A stretch of DNA of 64,000 nt from CAVQGZ01 sp963712175. Lineage in GTDB: Bacteria; Actinomycetota; Actinomycetes; Jiangellales; Jiangellaceae. Positions 6,628 to 17,108 of this stretch are shown in pieces; positions within the stretch are counted from its first letter, which is position 1; each line of letters begins with the position of its first letter. The translations under genes were made by a program, and so were the position numbers. The notes under the pieces are model-generated. The model searched no databases and was not told where the DNA came from. It saw nothing but the letters and a program-made list of their open reading frames with translations. Location of the stretch: positions 1 through 64,000 of the forward strand of contig CAVQGZ010000008.1 of assembly GCA_963712175.1 (NCBI GenBank), written 5' to 3'.

Positions 6628-8309
6628 CACCGACCGATACCGGCAGCACACGGACCAGCGCTCGCGAGCGCCGCCGGACCGTTCGCCAGACATTCCGAGA
6701 CGTTGCCAACCCGGCCACCGTCAAGGGCGCGATAGCTGCCCTGACGGGGCTCGTCGTCCTGACGCTGCCGAACGCAAGCCTGGCGGTCTTCGAGCTCATC
6801 GTCGGGGGTGCCCTCCTCGTGACCTCCAGCTTGGATTTGTGGTTCGGCATCACTGGTCGCCACGCCGGCCCGGCAAGCGATCGCGGCCACTCCCCATCAC
6901 GCGCTCTGGCCGTGATCAGGGGGCTGGCCGGAATCCTCGTGGCATTGCTCGTGCTGCTTACACCGCGCGACGCCGTTCCGGCGATCGTCTGGCTCCTGGG
7001 CCTGTACGCCCTTTTTCGCGGTGTCGTCAGCGTCACTGCCGGCGTCTTCGGGCGAGACCGAAGTCAGCGGCCCGCTCGGCTCACGATCGGCATCGGAAGC
7101 ATCGCCTTCGGGGTGCTCGCCATCACGGTGCCTGACTCCGTCAGCGAAGGAGTCGTTCTCGCTGTCGCAGTCGCCGCCATCATCGCGGGGGGCATTCTGC
7201 TCGCCTACGGCCTACGTGTTGGCGCCCCCGGGTCTCAGTCGACATCCGTGGTCAATGCCCCGATGGCCGAGATCATGTGGGACTGGGTACGCGATACCGA
7301 CATCGGCGACGAGCGTCGCGAGCAGCTCGCGGACGGGCTGTACTTCGAGAGCCCGGGCCGATCGACCAAGCTGGCGGCCTGGTGGGTCATGCTGATCCTG
7401 AGCGTCTCCATCGCGACATTCGCGGTTCTCCAGGACTCCACAGCCGTCGTGATCGGCGCCATGCTCATCGCCCCACTGATGACGCCGATCCTCGGGCTCG
7501 CGGGGGCCGTCGTCAACGGATGGCGGCGACGGGCGGCCGCCTCCTCAGCCCTGGTCGCGGCCGGAGCGGCCGCCTCCATCGCGCTCGCCTACCTGATCTC
7601 GCGGTGGGTCCCCGAGCTGGTCTCGTTCGACGCCAACACCCAGATCACGAGCCGAGTGAACCCCACTCTTGTCGACATGCTCATCGCCCTCGCGGCAGGG
7701 GCCGCGGGTGCCTTCGCGACCGTGAACGTTCGGGTGGCATCGTCGATCGCCGGCGTGGCGATCGCAGTCGCCCTGGTCCCGCCCCTCGGCGTGGTCGGCG
7801 TGGCACTTGAGAGCCAACGCTGGGACGAAGCCTTCGGCGCCTTCGTCCTCTTCATGACCAACTTCGTGTCGATCGTCCTCGCCGCCGCGGGCGTGTTCAT
7901 CCTCACCGGTCTCGCCCAGGGCTCTCGGCTGCGCGAGCAACGTCGCCAGATTGCGTCGACTCTGGCACCGTTCGGTGCGTTGGCGCTGGCCGTCATGGTT
8001 CCGCTGGTCTTCACCGCCGAGGGGATCCTCGCGTCCGCGAGTCAGACCAAGACAGCACAGCAGGTGGTGAACGACTGGCTCGGAGAGGACACCCGGCTGC
8101 GGGTCGAGCAGGTGGCGGTCGAGGACGGCACCGTGACGGTCGACATCGCTGGCACCGAGGTGCTCCCTCCTCCCCGACAGCTCCAGAGCCAGCTCAGCGA
8201 GGAGCTGGGCGATCCGGTCGAACTGGTCATCGAGCTCACACCCAGCGTGGAGGTCACCGTCTCTGAGGAGGGGACGCTGCGCGAGGCGGACTCCGAGGGA
8301 TCGGGCTGA
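6624..8309 (+). CDS. DUF308 (HdeD-like) and DUF389 fusion membrane protein
   Basis: This 561-residue membrane protein appears to join two families. Residues ~30-200 form an HdeD/DUF308-like six-helix unit (GLVVLTLPNASLAVFELIVG; GVLAITVPDSVSEGVVLAVA). Residues ~215-460 match DUF389 (SWWVMLILSVSIATFAVLQD-like segment, then VVIGAMLIAPLMTPILG and VALVPPLGVVGVAL). The C-terminal ~100 residues are soluble and acidic (TRLRVEQVAVEDGTVTVDIAG), a domain often attached to DUF389. The roles of both families are poorly defined; HdeD is linked to acid stress in enterobacteria. ATG 6624 lies within the stop of the AlkD-like gene. A strong hairpin at 8321-8365 probably ends the transcript. Confidence 0.85.
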   Translation: MTPTDTGSTRTSARERRRTVRQTFRDVANPATVKGAIAALTGLVVLTLPNASLAVFELIVGGALLVTSSLDLWFGITGRHAGPASDRGHSPSRALAVIRGLAGILVALLVLLTPRDAVPAIVWLLGLYALFRGVVSVTAGVFGRDRSQRPARLTIGIGSIAFGVLAITVPDSVSEGVVLAVAVAAIIAGGILLAYGLRVGAPGSQSTSVVNAPMAEIMWDWVRDTDIGDERREQLADGLYFESPGRSTKLAAWWVMLILSVSIATFAVLQDSTAVVIGAMLIAPLMTPILGLAGAVVNGWRRRAAASSALVAAGAAASIALAYLISRWVPELVSFDANTQITSRVNPTLVDMLIALAAGAAGAFATVNVRVASSIAGVAIAVALVPPLGVVGVALESQRWDEAFGAFVLFMTNFVSIVLAAAGVFILTGLAQGSRLREQRRQIASTLAPFGALALAVMVPLVFTAEGILASASQTKTAQQVVNDWLGEDTRLRVEQVAVEDGTVTVDIAGTEVLPPPRQLQSQLSEELGDPVELVIELTPSVEVTVSEEGTLREADSEGSG

Positions 8310-8320
8310 AAGCCGCCCGG

Positions 8321-8365
8321 ACGACCGACGGAACCGTGGCGGACGCTCCACGGCTCCTCGGTCGT
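8321..8365 (+). terminator. Hairpin terminator after the DUF389 gene
   Basis: ACGACCGACGGAACCGTGG at 8321-8339 pairs with CCACGGCTCCTCGGTCGT at 8348-8365 across an 8-base loop, giving a long GC-rich stem with a few mismatches. It lies 12 bases after the stop at 8309 and before the oppositely oriented tRNA-Ser. No U-tract follows, which is common for actinobacterial terminators. It could act for both strands. Confidence 0.65.
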
Positions 8366-8392
8366 CGGTCTCGGCGGCGGCACCGAGGTGCG

Positions 8393-8483
8393 CGGAGGCG
8401 GAGGGATTTGAACCCTCGAGGGGCTTTGAGACCCCAACCCGCTTAGCAGGCGGGCGCCATCGGCCGGACTAGGCGACGCCTCC
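8393..8483 (-). tRNA. tRNA-Ser (anticodon GCT)
   Basis: This is a 91-nt class II tRNA on the minus strand with acceptor stem GGAGGCG/CGCCTCC. The anticodon loop CTGCTAA gives anticodon GCT, the variable arm (GGGGTCTCAAAGCCCC region) is long as expected for serine tRNAs, and the T-arm contains GGTTCAAATCC. The discriminator is G and CCA is not encoded. Confidence 0.93.
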
Positions 8484-8582
8484 ACTGCGACCGGTGTCAA
8501 CCGGTCGCGGCTGCAAGGGTACCCGCCACACGCCAGCCTCTGGTACGAGCCACTGCCCGCTTCGGGTGATACTTGAACCACG

Positions 8583-10217
8583 ATGGCAGTCAAACCACCT
8601 GGCACCTACCCGGAGGGCTCGCAGCCACCGGGCAGGCCGGGACGCCATGCCGCCGGGCGCCAGCCGGACGTTCAGCAGGCGATACGCGAGGAGCAGAACC
8701 GCCGTTTTCGACGCTTCGTCGGCCGGGCGTCGCTCGGCTCGCTGATCCCGGGAACCGGGTTGCTGCTGGCCGGCCGGCGGCGAGCCGGAGTCGCGGTTCT
8801 GGTTCTTCTGGCCCTGCTTGTCGTAGGGGTCGTCCTCGCCGTCGCCACGTTGTCGCGGACCCAGCTCGTCGGCCTGGCCGTCGACCGCAGGTTCCTGGCC
8901 GTGAGTGCTGTGGGGCTCGCTGCGTTGGCACTGGCGTTGATCGTCTCAGCAGCGACATCGCACCATGTACTGCAGCCCGCTGGCTTGCGCCGGGGCCAGC
9001 GGCTGGCGGGGGCGGGAGTGATCGTCCTCGTCACGAGCCTCGTGGCCGCCCCCGTCGCCCTGGGGTCCCGGTACGCGCTCGTGCAGTACGACCTGGTGAC
9101 GAACGTCTTCACGGCGTCCGACGAATCCACCTCCGACAGCACCGACTCCGCAGCCGACGACGCTGACCAGCCCGAGCCGGCGGTCGATCCCTGGGCGGGC
9201 GTGGGGCGAGTGAACGTGCTTCTCATCGGCTCCGACGCGGGCGACGGCCGCGAGGGAACTCGACCCGACACGAACATCGTCGCCTCGGTCGACCCGGCCA
9301 CCGGTGAAGCAGTGTTGTTCTCCCTGCCGCGCAACCTCGAGGACGTCCCGTTCCCTACGACGAGCCTGCTGTCGAGCTATTACCCGTTCGGGTGGCAGGG
9401 CGAGCCTGGGGACTACGGGTCGGAGCTGCTCAACGCCGTCTACCGCTACGTCCCGGCTGCGCACCCCGAGGCCTTCGACGATGTCGACGACCCAGGTGCC
9501 GAGGCGATGAAGCTGGCGGCAGAGGGGATCACGGGGCTGCCGATCGACTACTACGTCATGGTCGACCTGGACGGGTTCCAGCAGGTCGTGGATGCTCTCG
9601 GCGGCATCGACATCACGATCACCCAGCGAATCCCTCTCGAGTCGTCGATGCTCCCGGCGGGCTATTGCTCCGAACCGGTTCGCTACCTCGAGCCGGGACG
9701 CCAGCGCCTCGACGGCTACGAGGCGCTCTGGTACGCGCGAGTGCGCTGCGGTGGCGAGGGGCTCGCCAACGACTACGACCGCATGCGCCGCCAGCGGTGC
9801 GTGATCGGCGCCATGATCGACCGCGCCGACCCGCTCACCGTGCTGCGCCGCTACGAGTCCTTGGCGAGCACCGCGCAACGGATCGTCTCGACCGACATCC
9901 CGACGAGCATGGTGCCTGCGTTCGCCGAGCTCGCGCTTCGCGTCCAGGGCGCGACGGTGCGCACGCTGCCGTTCACCGACAAGGTGATCAACCCCGGCGC
10001 CCCCGACTTCGACGACATCCAACGACGGGTGCAGGACGCGCTTGAGCCACCCGAACCGCTCCCGCCGCCGCAGGCTTCACCTGCCGACCCGGGCACCTCG
10101 TCGGGCGGCGTGGCGACCGTGGACGGGGGCTCACAGACCGACAGCGGCAGCCCCACTCCCGAGCCCACTCCCGCCGACGAGACCGAGGGTGTGCTCGACC
10201 TCGACGACGTCTGCTGA
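8583..10217 (+). CDS. LytR-CpsA-Psr (LCP) family cell-wall ligase
   Basis: This 544-residue protein belongs to the LCP family, which transfers lipid-linked glycopolymers (teichoic acid, arabinogalactan or capsule type) onto peptidoglycan at the outer face of the membrane. Three hydrophobic segments near residues 62-86, 100-122 and 140-165 anchor it, more than the single helix of most LCP proteins. The LCP domain starts near 210 with VNVLLIGSDAGDGREGTRPDT, followed by SLPRN and later the arginine-rich DYDRMRRQR motif; D and R residues in these motifs bind the pyrophosphate. The C-terminal tail (~60 residues) is Pro/Ser/Thr-rich and disordered. It is transcribed alone between tRNA-Ser and a convergent gene pair. 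Confidence 0.92.
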   Translation: MAVKPPGTYPEGSQPPGRPGRHAAGRQPDVQQAIREEQNRRFRRFVGRASLGSLIPGTGLLLAGRRRAGVAVLVLLALLVVGVVLAVATLSRTQLVGLAVDRRFLAVSAVGLAALALALIVSAATSHHVLQPAGLRRGQRLAGAGVIVLVTSLVAAPVALGSRYALVQYDLVTNVFTASDESTSDSTDSAADDADQPEPAVDPWAGVGRVNVLLIGSDAGDGREGTRPDTNIVASVDPATGEAVLFSLPRNLEDVPFPTTSLLSSYYPFGWQGEPGDYGSELLNAVYRYVPAAHPEAFDDVDDPGAEAMKLAAEGITGLPIDYYVMVDLDGFQQVVDALGGIDITITQRIPLESSMLPAGYCSEPVRYLEPGRQRLDGYEALWYARVRCGGEGLANDYDRMRRQRCVIGAMIDRADPLTVLRRYESLASTAQRIVSTDIPTSMVPAFAELALRVQGATVRTLPFTDKVINPGAPDFDDIQRRVQDALEPPEPLPPPQASPADPGTSSGGVATVDGGSQTDSGSPTPEPTPADETEGVLDLDDVC

Positions 10218-10247
10218 CGCGCACCTCTGCGCGGTCAGATCGGCCGG

Positions 10248-10706
10248 TCAGCCGAGCTTGCGGCCCACGTAGGGCCGGATCTCCTCACCGAGGCTCTGTG
10301 GCGTGCGACCGAGGACCCGGCAGTCGATGAGACTGCGCTTGTCCCCCAGCTCGATCATGAGCACGTCGGTGACCTCCCGCAGGCCGGTCACCTCCGTCCA
10401 GTCAGCGGAGCGACGACCCACGCCGACGAGGCTGGTGTGGTTCTCGAAGCCCGACGGTGAGTGGACGAACCGCGCACCCCAGCCGAGCAGGCGGCCCACT
10501 TGCGTGAGCACCGCACCGACGAGAGGGACACCAACGACGGCGAGGAGGACCAGCACGAAGGTTCGAGCGGAGCCGTCCAGAACCGAGGTTGCGAGCAGGG
10601 CCCCCACCAGGACGACACCGAGAGCCATCGCGGAGATCCCGAGGCCTCGAAGAGCCAGCGGGGTCGAGGCCGGGACGACCACCCGGTTCGCGGGATCGAG
10701 GCCCAC
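10248..10706 (-). CDS. Membrane-anchored PH-like domain protein
   Basis: This 152-residue protein has two hydrophobic helices near residues 17-37 and 47-66 (ALRGLGISAMALGVVLVGAL; FVLVLLAVVGVPLVGAVL). A C-terminal soluble domain of beta-strand character follows (RFVHSPSGFENHTSLVGVGR... WTEVTGLREVTDVLMIELGD... LIDCRVLGRTP). This looks like a bacterial PH-like domain of the kind found in small actinobacterial membrane proteins; the fold call is an inference. GTG 10706 is favoured because it overlaps the stop of the upstream PEBP gene (TAGTG), giving a coupled two-gene unit. The function is unknown. Confidence 0.65.
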   Translation of the reverse strand: MGLDPANRVVVPASTPLALRGLGISAMALGVVLVGALLATSVLDGSARTFVLVLLAVVGVPLVGAVLTQVGRLLGWGARFVHSPSGFENHTSLVGVGRRSADWTEVTGLREVTDVLMIELGDKRSLIDCRVLGRTPQSLGEEIRPYVGRKLG

Positions 10707-11245
10707 TAGTGGGCGTACGTCGGGACGACGAGTCCCCGGGCGATGGTGTGCGCGGTGAGGTTGAAGCCGGCGACCTCCTGCGACACGGTCGCGTCGATCC
10801 CCAGCGTCGCGACATCCAGAGCGTGCACGGCAAAGAAGTACTTGTGCGGGTAGTCGTTGGGCGGTGGGGCGGCCCCACCGAACGCGGCGGACCCGTACGA
10901 GTTCGTCAGCTGCCACGCCCCTGCGGGCAGGCCGCTGCCGTCGGCCGAGCCGGCACCGCGGGCGAGCGCGGTCACCCCCACCGGGACATCGAGGAGCAGC
11001 CAGTGCCACCATCCGGACCCGGTCGGTGCATCCGGGTCGAAGCAGGTCACAGCGAATCCCGCCGTCTGCGTCGGGAAGCCTGACCACGACAGCTGCGGAG
11101 ACACGTCGTCGCCCCCGGCGCTCCCGTGGGCGAACGTGGCGGCCATCTGCTGACCGTCCACGACGTCGTCGCTCGTCACGGAGAAGGACGCAACCGCGGG
11201 CAGGAAGTCGTACGGATTTGGTGCCTCGGCACGCTCGAGGTTCAT
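10706..11245 (-). CDS. YbhB/YbcL-family (PEBP) protein
   Basis: This 179-residue protein matches the bacterial phosphatidylethanolamine-binding-protein family related to Raf kinase inhibitor protein. The ligand-pocket signatures are present: SPQLSWSGFPTQTAGFAVTC with a following DPDAPTGSGWWHWLL (the DPDAP motif), then a loop with NSYGSAAFGGAAPP and the HKYFFAVHALD strand. The biochemical role of YbhB/YbcL proteins in bacteria is not settled; small-molecule or phospholipid headgroup binding is assumed. It lacks a signal peptide. The gene ends in an overlap with the PH-like membrane gene and lies 15 bases downstream of otsA on the same strand, so it may belong to the otsA transcript. Confidence 0.9.
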   Translation of the reverse strand: MNLERAEAPNPYDFLPAVASFSVTSDDVVDGQQMAATFAHGSAGGDDVSPQLSWSGFPTQTAGFAVTCFDPDAPTGSGWWHWLLLDVPVGVTALARGAGSADGSGLPAGAWQLTNSYGSAAFGGAAPPPNDYPHKYFFAVHALDVATLGIDATVSQEVAGFNLTAHTIARGLVVPTYAH

Positions 11246-11260
11246 GGCAGCACAGAGTAG

Positions 11261-12691
<1,431 letters not shown>

Positions 12692-12746
12692 GAACCCACC
12701 TCCGTGCTCACCGCCACGGTAGCGCTGGCGGGGTTACCGTGGTGCT

Positions 12747-13577
12747 GTGCCCAACGAGCCAGCCAACAACCTGACAACCTCAGCCGGACGCGACGCGTGG
12801 GCTCACCTGGTCAGCTACCCCGAACAGGGGCTGGTTGCCCTCGACTACGACGGAACACTTGCCCCGATCGTCGCCCGCCCCGAGGAGGCGGTCGCCCAGC
12901 CAGGAATCGTCGACGCGCTGGCTGCGCTGGCCGCCCACGGCGTTCAGATCGCCGTCATCACGGGTCGACCCGTCGAGGCCGCGCTTTCGTTGGGCCGGCT
13001 GGCGGCTGTCCCCGGGCTGGTGCTGCTCGGGCACTACGGGCTGCAGCGCTGGCACGACGGCGAGCTGAGCTCTCCCGAGCAGGGCGCGGGCGTCCCGGTC
13101 GCCCACCGGCGGCTCGTCGACTACGTGGCCGAGAACGACGCGAGCATGACGGTGGAGGACAAGCACCACTCCGTGGCCTTGCACACCCGGAACGCGGTGG
13201 ATCCAGCCGGCTCCTTCGAGGCCGCCACTCCCATGGCTCACGCCCTCGCCGAGGAGACTGGGCTCGAGCTCGTCCCGGGTCGCTTCGTGCTCGAGCTTCG
13301 GCCAGCGGGGACCGACAAGGGCGGAGCCCTGCGCGCCGTCGTCGCCGAGACCCATAGGCGTGCGCTGCTGTTCGCCGGCGACGACCTGGGCGATCTTCCC
13401 GCCGTGGCCGCGATCGGAGAGCTGCGGGGAGCGGGAGTGCACGGAATGGTCGTGTGCAGCGACTCCCCCGAGACACCGGCCGCGTTGCGGGATGCCGCCG
13501 ACCTGGTGGTGGCCGGTCCTCCTGGCGTCCTGGCCACGCTGCTGGCGTTGGAGCAGGACATCGCCTCGGCCAGGTAG
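12747..13577 (+). CDS. otsB: Trehalose-6-phosphate phosphatase
   Basis: This 276-residue HAD-superfamily phosphatase completes the trehalose pathway by hydrolysing trehalose-6-phosphate. Motif I is DYDGTLAPI near residue 34, with the nucleophile and acid/base aspartates. Motif II lies in VITGRPVEAAL, the cap contains EDKHHSVALHTR, and motifs III/IV are TDKGGALRAVV and FAGDDLGDLPA. It starts at GTG 12747 and runs opposite to otsA. The membrane protein gene follows after 6 bases and the GH65 gene after that, so one transcript may serve several trehalose-related steps. Confidence 0.95.
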   Translation: MPNEPANNLTTSAGRDAWAHLVSYPEQGLVALDYDGTLAPIVARPEEAVAQPGIVDALAALAAHGVQIAVITGRPVEAALSLGRLAAVPGLVLLGHYGLQRWHDGELSSPEQGAGVPVAHRRLVDYVAENDASMTVEDKHHSVALHTRNAVDPAGSFEAATPMAHALAEETGLELVPGRFVLELRPAGTDKGGALRAVVAETHRRALLFAGDDLGDLPAVAAIGELRGAGVHGMVVCSDSPETPAALRDAADLVVAGPPGVLATLLALEQDIASAR

Positions 13578-13583
13578 CCCGCC

Positions 13584-14627
13584 ATGAGCGGGCCAGGACG
13601 GGCCGACGAGCTACCCACCCGACCCATCCCGGCGTACTCGCGGTCGGTACCAGGACGACCTGCCGGCTCGCCGCACTCGAGGGTGCGCTGGTTGCTGACC
13701 TGGAGCCTCGCCATGCTTCTGGTCCTGCTCACCCCACTGGCCATCGCAGGTGCCTGGGCACGCAGCGTCGTCTTCGACACCGACCGCTACGTGGCGACGA
13801 TCGGGCCCCTCGCGGACGACCCCGCGGTCCAGGCGGCCCTGGCCGACCAGATCAGCGAACAGGTGGTCGCCGCGGTCGACATCTCGTCCGTGGTGGACGG
13901 CGCGCTCGATCTGTTGCCCTTCAGCACCTCGTTCCTGCCTCTCGACGAGCTCGTCGAGCCCGCACAGCGCTGGCTCGACGACATCGTGCGCGAGAACGTC
14001 ACCGCTCTTGTCGCCAGCGACGGGTTCAGCGCAGCCTGGACGAGCGCCAACCGAACGGGCCATGAGCAGCTCGTGGGGGCTCTGACCGGCGACAGCGACC
14101 TGGTCACCATCGACGACACCGACGTCAGCGTTCAGGCCGAGCTGTTCGTCGAGGCTGTCAGGGTCGGTCTGGCCAGCGCAGGCCTACAGGCCGTGGCAGA
14201 GCTCATTCCGAGCGTCCCTCTCGAGTTCGTCGTGTTCTCCAGCGCGGCTCTGCCGTACGTCCAGGCGGCGATGCGCCTGCTCGACGTCGTGGGAGCGTGG
14301 ATGTGGGTCGTGGTGATCCTGCTTGCCGTCGCGGTGGCTCTGCTGGCGCCGCGACGTCGGCAGGGCGTCGCCGTTGCCGCCGGCAGCCTCCTGGTAGGAG
14401 CCGTCGTGCTCGGGGCGGGACTGTCGATCGTCCGACGGCTCTATGTCTCGGACCAGGGCGGAGTTCTTCCTCCCGACGCGCGCGAGTCGGTCTTCGACGA
14501 ACTCACCTCTGCACTGCAGAGCGCGTACGTGGCCGTGGCCGCATCCACCGGCCTGCTGCTTGTCGCGGCCCTGCTGGCGAGCCGGAAGGGGACCCCGCTC
14601 AGACAGGGTGTCGACCAAAGTCCCTAA
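13584..14627 (+). CDS. Conserved integral membrane protein
   Basis: This 347-residue protein has one transmembrane helix near residues 38-58 (LTWSLAMLLVLLTPLAIAGA). A ~170-residue loop follows that is probably extracytoplasmic, with regularly spaced helices (VFDTDRYVATIGPLADDPAV; LPFSTSFLPLDELVEPAQRW). Three C-terminal helices lie near 237-256, 260-285 and 310-332. Proteins of this layout are widespread in actinobacteria, but I know of no assigned function. ATG 13584 is 6 bases after the otsB stop, so the gene is very likely co-transcribed with otsB. Its loop could sense or bind something at the cell envelope; that is speculation. Confidence 0.75.
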   Translation: MSGPGRADELPTRPIPAYSRSVPGRPAGSPHSRVRWLLTWSLAMLLVLLTPLAIAGAWARSVVFDTDRYVATIGPLADDPAVQAALADQISEQVVAAVDISSVVDGALDLLPFSTSFLPLDELVEPAQRWLDDIVRENVTALVASDGFSAAWTSANRTGHEQLVGALTGDSDLVTIDDTDVSVQAELFVEAVRVGLASAGLQAVAELIPSVPLEFVVFSSAALPYVQAAMRLLDVVGAWMWVVVILLAVAVALLAPRRRQGVAVAAGSLLVGAVVLGAGLSIVRRLYVSDQGGVLPPDARESVFDELTSALQSAYVAVAASTGLLLVAALLASRKGTPLRQGVDQSP

Positions 14628-14707
14628 CCCGCGGCGGCGCCACCCGTGCCAGAGTGGGGCGCACGACCAACGCGTCGCTCCAACGGCGCAGGCTGAGGAG
14701 GAACAAC

Positions 14708-17101
14708 GTGACCGCCTGGCTGCTTCGCTACGACGGCTACGACCCGGACAACGAGCCGCTGCGTGAGTCCCTGTGCGTCCTGGGCAACGGTCGCTTCGCC
14801 TCGCGGGGCGCGGCTCCGGAGTCCGTGGCCGGGGGTCCCCACTACCCCGGCACCTACGCCGCCGGCGTGTTCAACCGGCTCTCTGTGTCCGTCCAGGGGC
14901 AGGAGGTCGAGAACGAGTCCATGGTCAACCTGCCCGACTGGCAGTCGCTGACAGTGCGGGTCGAGGACGGGCCTTGGTTGGACGTCGACCGCGACCAGAT
15001 CAGCAACTACGTGCAGGAGCTCGACCTGCGTCGTGGCGTTCTGACCCGACGGTTCCGCGTCACCGACGACCAGGGCCGGGTGACCGCGATCGCCCAGCGG
15101 CGGCTGGTCTCGATGGCCGACCAGTTCTGCGCCGGGCTGGACACCACCATCGTTGCCGAGAACTACGAGGGAACCGTCACCGTTCGCACCGGGATCGACG
15201 GACGGGTGCGCAACAGCGGTGTCGCCCGGTATGCCGGTCTCGGGGACGAGCACCTGGAGTGCGTCGGCAGCAGCTCCCTCGACAAGACCGGCGTCGCGCT
15301 GGACGTGCGAACGGTTCAGTCGCGTGTCGAGATCGGTGTGGCCGCACGGCACCGGGTCCTGGTCAACGGCCGGCCGGCCGATGTGGAGATGACACCGGTG
15401 ATCGGTGACGACCATGCCTGGCAGGACATCACGCTGAGTGTGACGCCCCACGTCGAGCACACGGTGGAGAAGGTCGCAGCCCTCTACACCTCCCGCGACC
15501 GCGCTCTTGGCGAGCCCTTCTCCGAGGCACGCGCGAAGGCCTGCTGCATGCCGGACTTCGACGAGCTGCTGCGTCGCCACGTCCTGGCCTGGGACCACCT
15601 CTGGGCACGCTGCGACCTGGAGCTCGGGACGGCGGACCGCACCCAGATGGTCCTGCGCCTGCACCTCTTCCACCTGTTGCAGACGGTGTCCAACCACAGC
15701 ATCGACCTGGACGTCGGAATCCCGGCACGGGGTCTGCACGGAGAGGCGTACCGCGGGCACATCTTCTGGGACGAGACCTTCGTCTACCCCTACCTCAACC
15801 TTCGCATGCCTGAGGTCTCGAAGTCGCTTCTGCTCTACCGCTGGCGGCGCCTGCCCCAGGCCCGCAAGGCAGCGAAGGAGGCCGGGTACGACGGCGCCAT
15901 GTTCCCGTGGCAGAGCAGCGCGAACGGCCGCGAGGAGACGCAGACGCTGCACCTGAACCCGAACTCGGGACGGTGGCTGCCCGACGAGTCACACCGGCAG
16001 CGCCACATCAACGTTGCCGTCGCCTACAACATCTGGCAGTACTACGAGGCCACGGGCGACCTCGACTTCTTGGCCACCTACGGAGCCGAGCTGCTTCTCG
16101 AGATCGCCCGCTTCTGGGCGTCCATCGCCACCTATGACCGTGCCGACGACCGCTACGACATACGCGGGATCATGGGCCCGGACGAGTACCACGACGCCTA
16201 CCCCTGGCAGGAGGAGCCGGGGCTGGACAACAACGCCTACACGAACGTCATGGTGGTATGGCTCCTGGAGCGGGCGCTGCGATGCGTCGAGGTGCTCCCC
16301 GACCGACGCCGCCGACAGCTGCTCGACCTGCTGGACATCCGCCGCGGGGACCTCGAGCGGTGGGAGCACATGACCCGCAAGATGCGCCTGGCCTGGCACG
16401 ACGGGGTGCTCAGCCAGTTCGAGGGGTACGAGCGGCTCAAGGAGCTGGACTGGGAGGACTACCGGATTCGCTACGGGAACATCGGTCGTCTCGATCGCAT
16501 CCTGGAGGCCGAAGGCGACTCCACCAACAACTACCGGCTCGCGAAGCAGGCCGACGTCCTCATGCTCTTCTACCTTCTTAGTGAGGAAGAGATCGCACAG
16601 ATCATCCAAAACCTCGGGTACACCTGGGACCCACTGCTCCCCGCCCGGTGCGTCGACTTCTACCTCCGGCGAACGGCCCACGGCTCCACGCTCTCCAAGC
16701 TTGTCCACGCCTGGGTGCTGGCCCGCATCGACCACGACGAGGCATGGCGGCTTTTCATGGAGGCCCTCGAGAGCGACGTGAGCGACGTCCAAGGCGGTAC
16801 GACGCAGGAGGGGATCCACCTCGGCGCCATGGTCGGCACGGTCGATCTTCTCCAGCGCGGCTTCACCGGCATCGAGACGCGCGACGACCTGCTGCGCTTC
16901 GACCCCTACCTGCCCGAGGAGCTCCCCCAGCTCCGCTTCAGGATGCGCTACCGGCAGCACTACGGGCTCGAGGTGAACCTCACGCACGACCAGCTCATGG
17001 TGACCGGACGACGGCACGTCGGCGAGCCGTTGCACATGCGGGTGGGCAGCACGACCTACTCGGTCGACCCAGGCGGCGCACTGTCCGTCCCTCTCGACTG
17101 A
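14708..17101 (+). CDS. Glycoside hydrolase family 65 disaccharide phosphorylase
   Basis: This 797-residue GH65 protein has the family's N-terminal beta-sandwich and (alpha/alpha)6 catalytic barrel. The general acid glutamate lies in GIMGPDEYHDAY near residue 493. Phosphate/sugar-site motifs are GLHGEAYRGHIFWDETF, YRLAKQADVLMLFYLL and RRTAHGSTLSKLVHAW. GH65 phosphorylases cleave maltose, trehalose, kojibiose or nigerose to beta-glucose-1-phosphate and glucose. Substrate cannot be read from the sequence, but otsA and otsB nearby make trehalose a good candidate. GTG 14708 is preceded by GAGGAGG. The preceding open frame is much longer but is not coding-like there. The YbdK-like gene follows after 7 bases. 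Confidence 0.92.
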   Translation: MTAWLLRYDGYDPDNEPLRESLCVLGNGRFASRGAAPESVAGGPHYPGTYAAGVFNRLSVSVQGQEVENESMVNLPDWQSLTVRVEDGPWLDVDRDQISNYVQELDLRRGVLTRRFRVTDDQGRVTAIAQRRLVSMADQFCAGLDTTIVAENYEGTVTVRTGIDGRVRNSGVARYAGLGDEHLECVGSSSLDKTGVALDVRTVQSRVEIGVAARHRVLVNGRPADVEMTPVIGDDHAWQDITLSVTPHVEHTVEKVAALYTSRDRALGEPFSEARAKACCMPDFDELLRRHVLAWDHLWARCDLELGTADRTQMVLRLHLFHLLQTVSNHSIDLDVGIPARGLHGEAYRGHIFWDETFVYPYLNLRMPEVSKSLLLYRWRRLPQARKAAKEAGYDGAMFPWQSSANGREETQTLHLNPNSGRWLPDESHRQRHINVAVAYNIWQYYEATGDLDFLATYGAELLLEIARFWASIATYDRADDRYDIRGIMGPDEYHDAYPWQEEPGLDNNAYTNVMVVWLLERALRCVEVLPDRRRRQLLDLLDIRRGDLERWEHMTRKMRLAWHDGVLSQFEGYERLKELDWEDYRIRYGNIGRLDRILEAEGDSTNNYRLAKQADVLMLFYLLSEEEIAQIIQNLGYTWDPLLPARCVDFYLRRTAHGSTLSKLVHAWVLARIDHDEAWRLFMEALESDVSDVQGGTTQEGIHLGAMVGTVDLLQRGFTGIETRDDLLRFDPYLPEELPQLRFRMRYRQHYGLEVNLTHDQLMVTGRRHVGEPLHMRVGSTTYSVDPGGALSVPLD

Positions 17102-17108
17102 GGCACCG

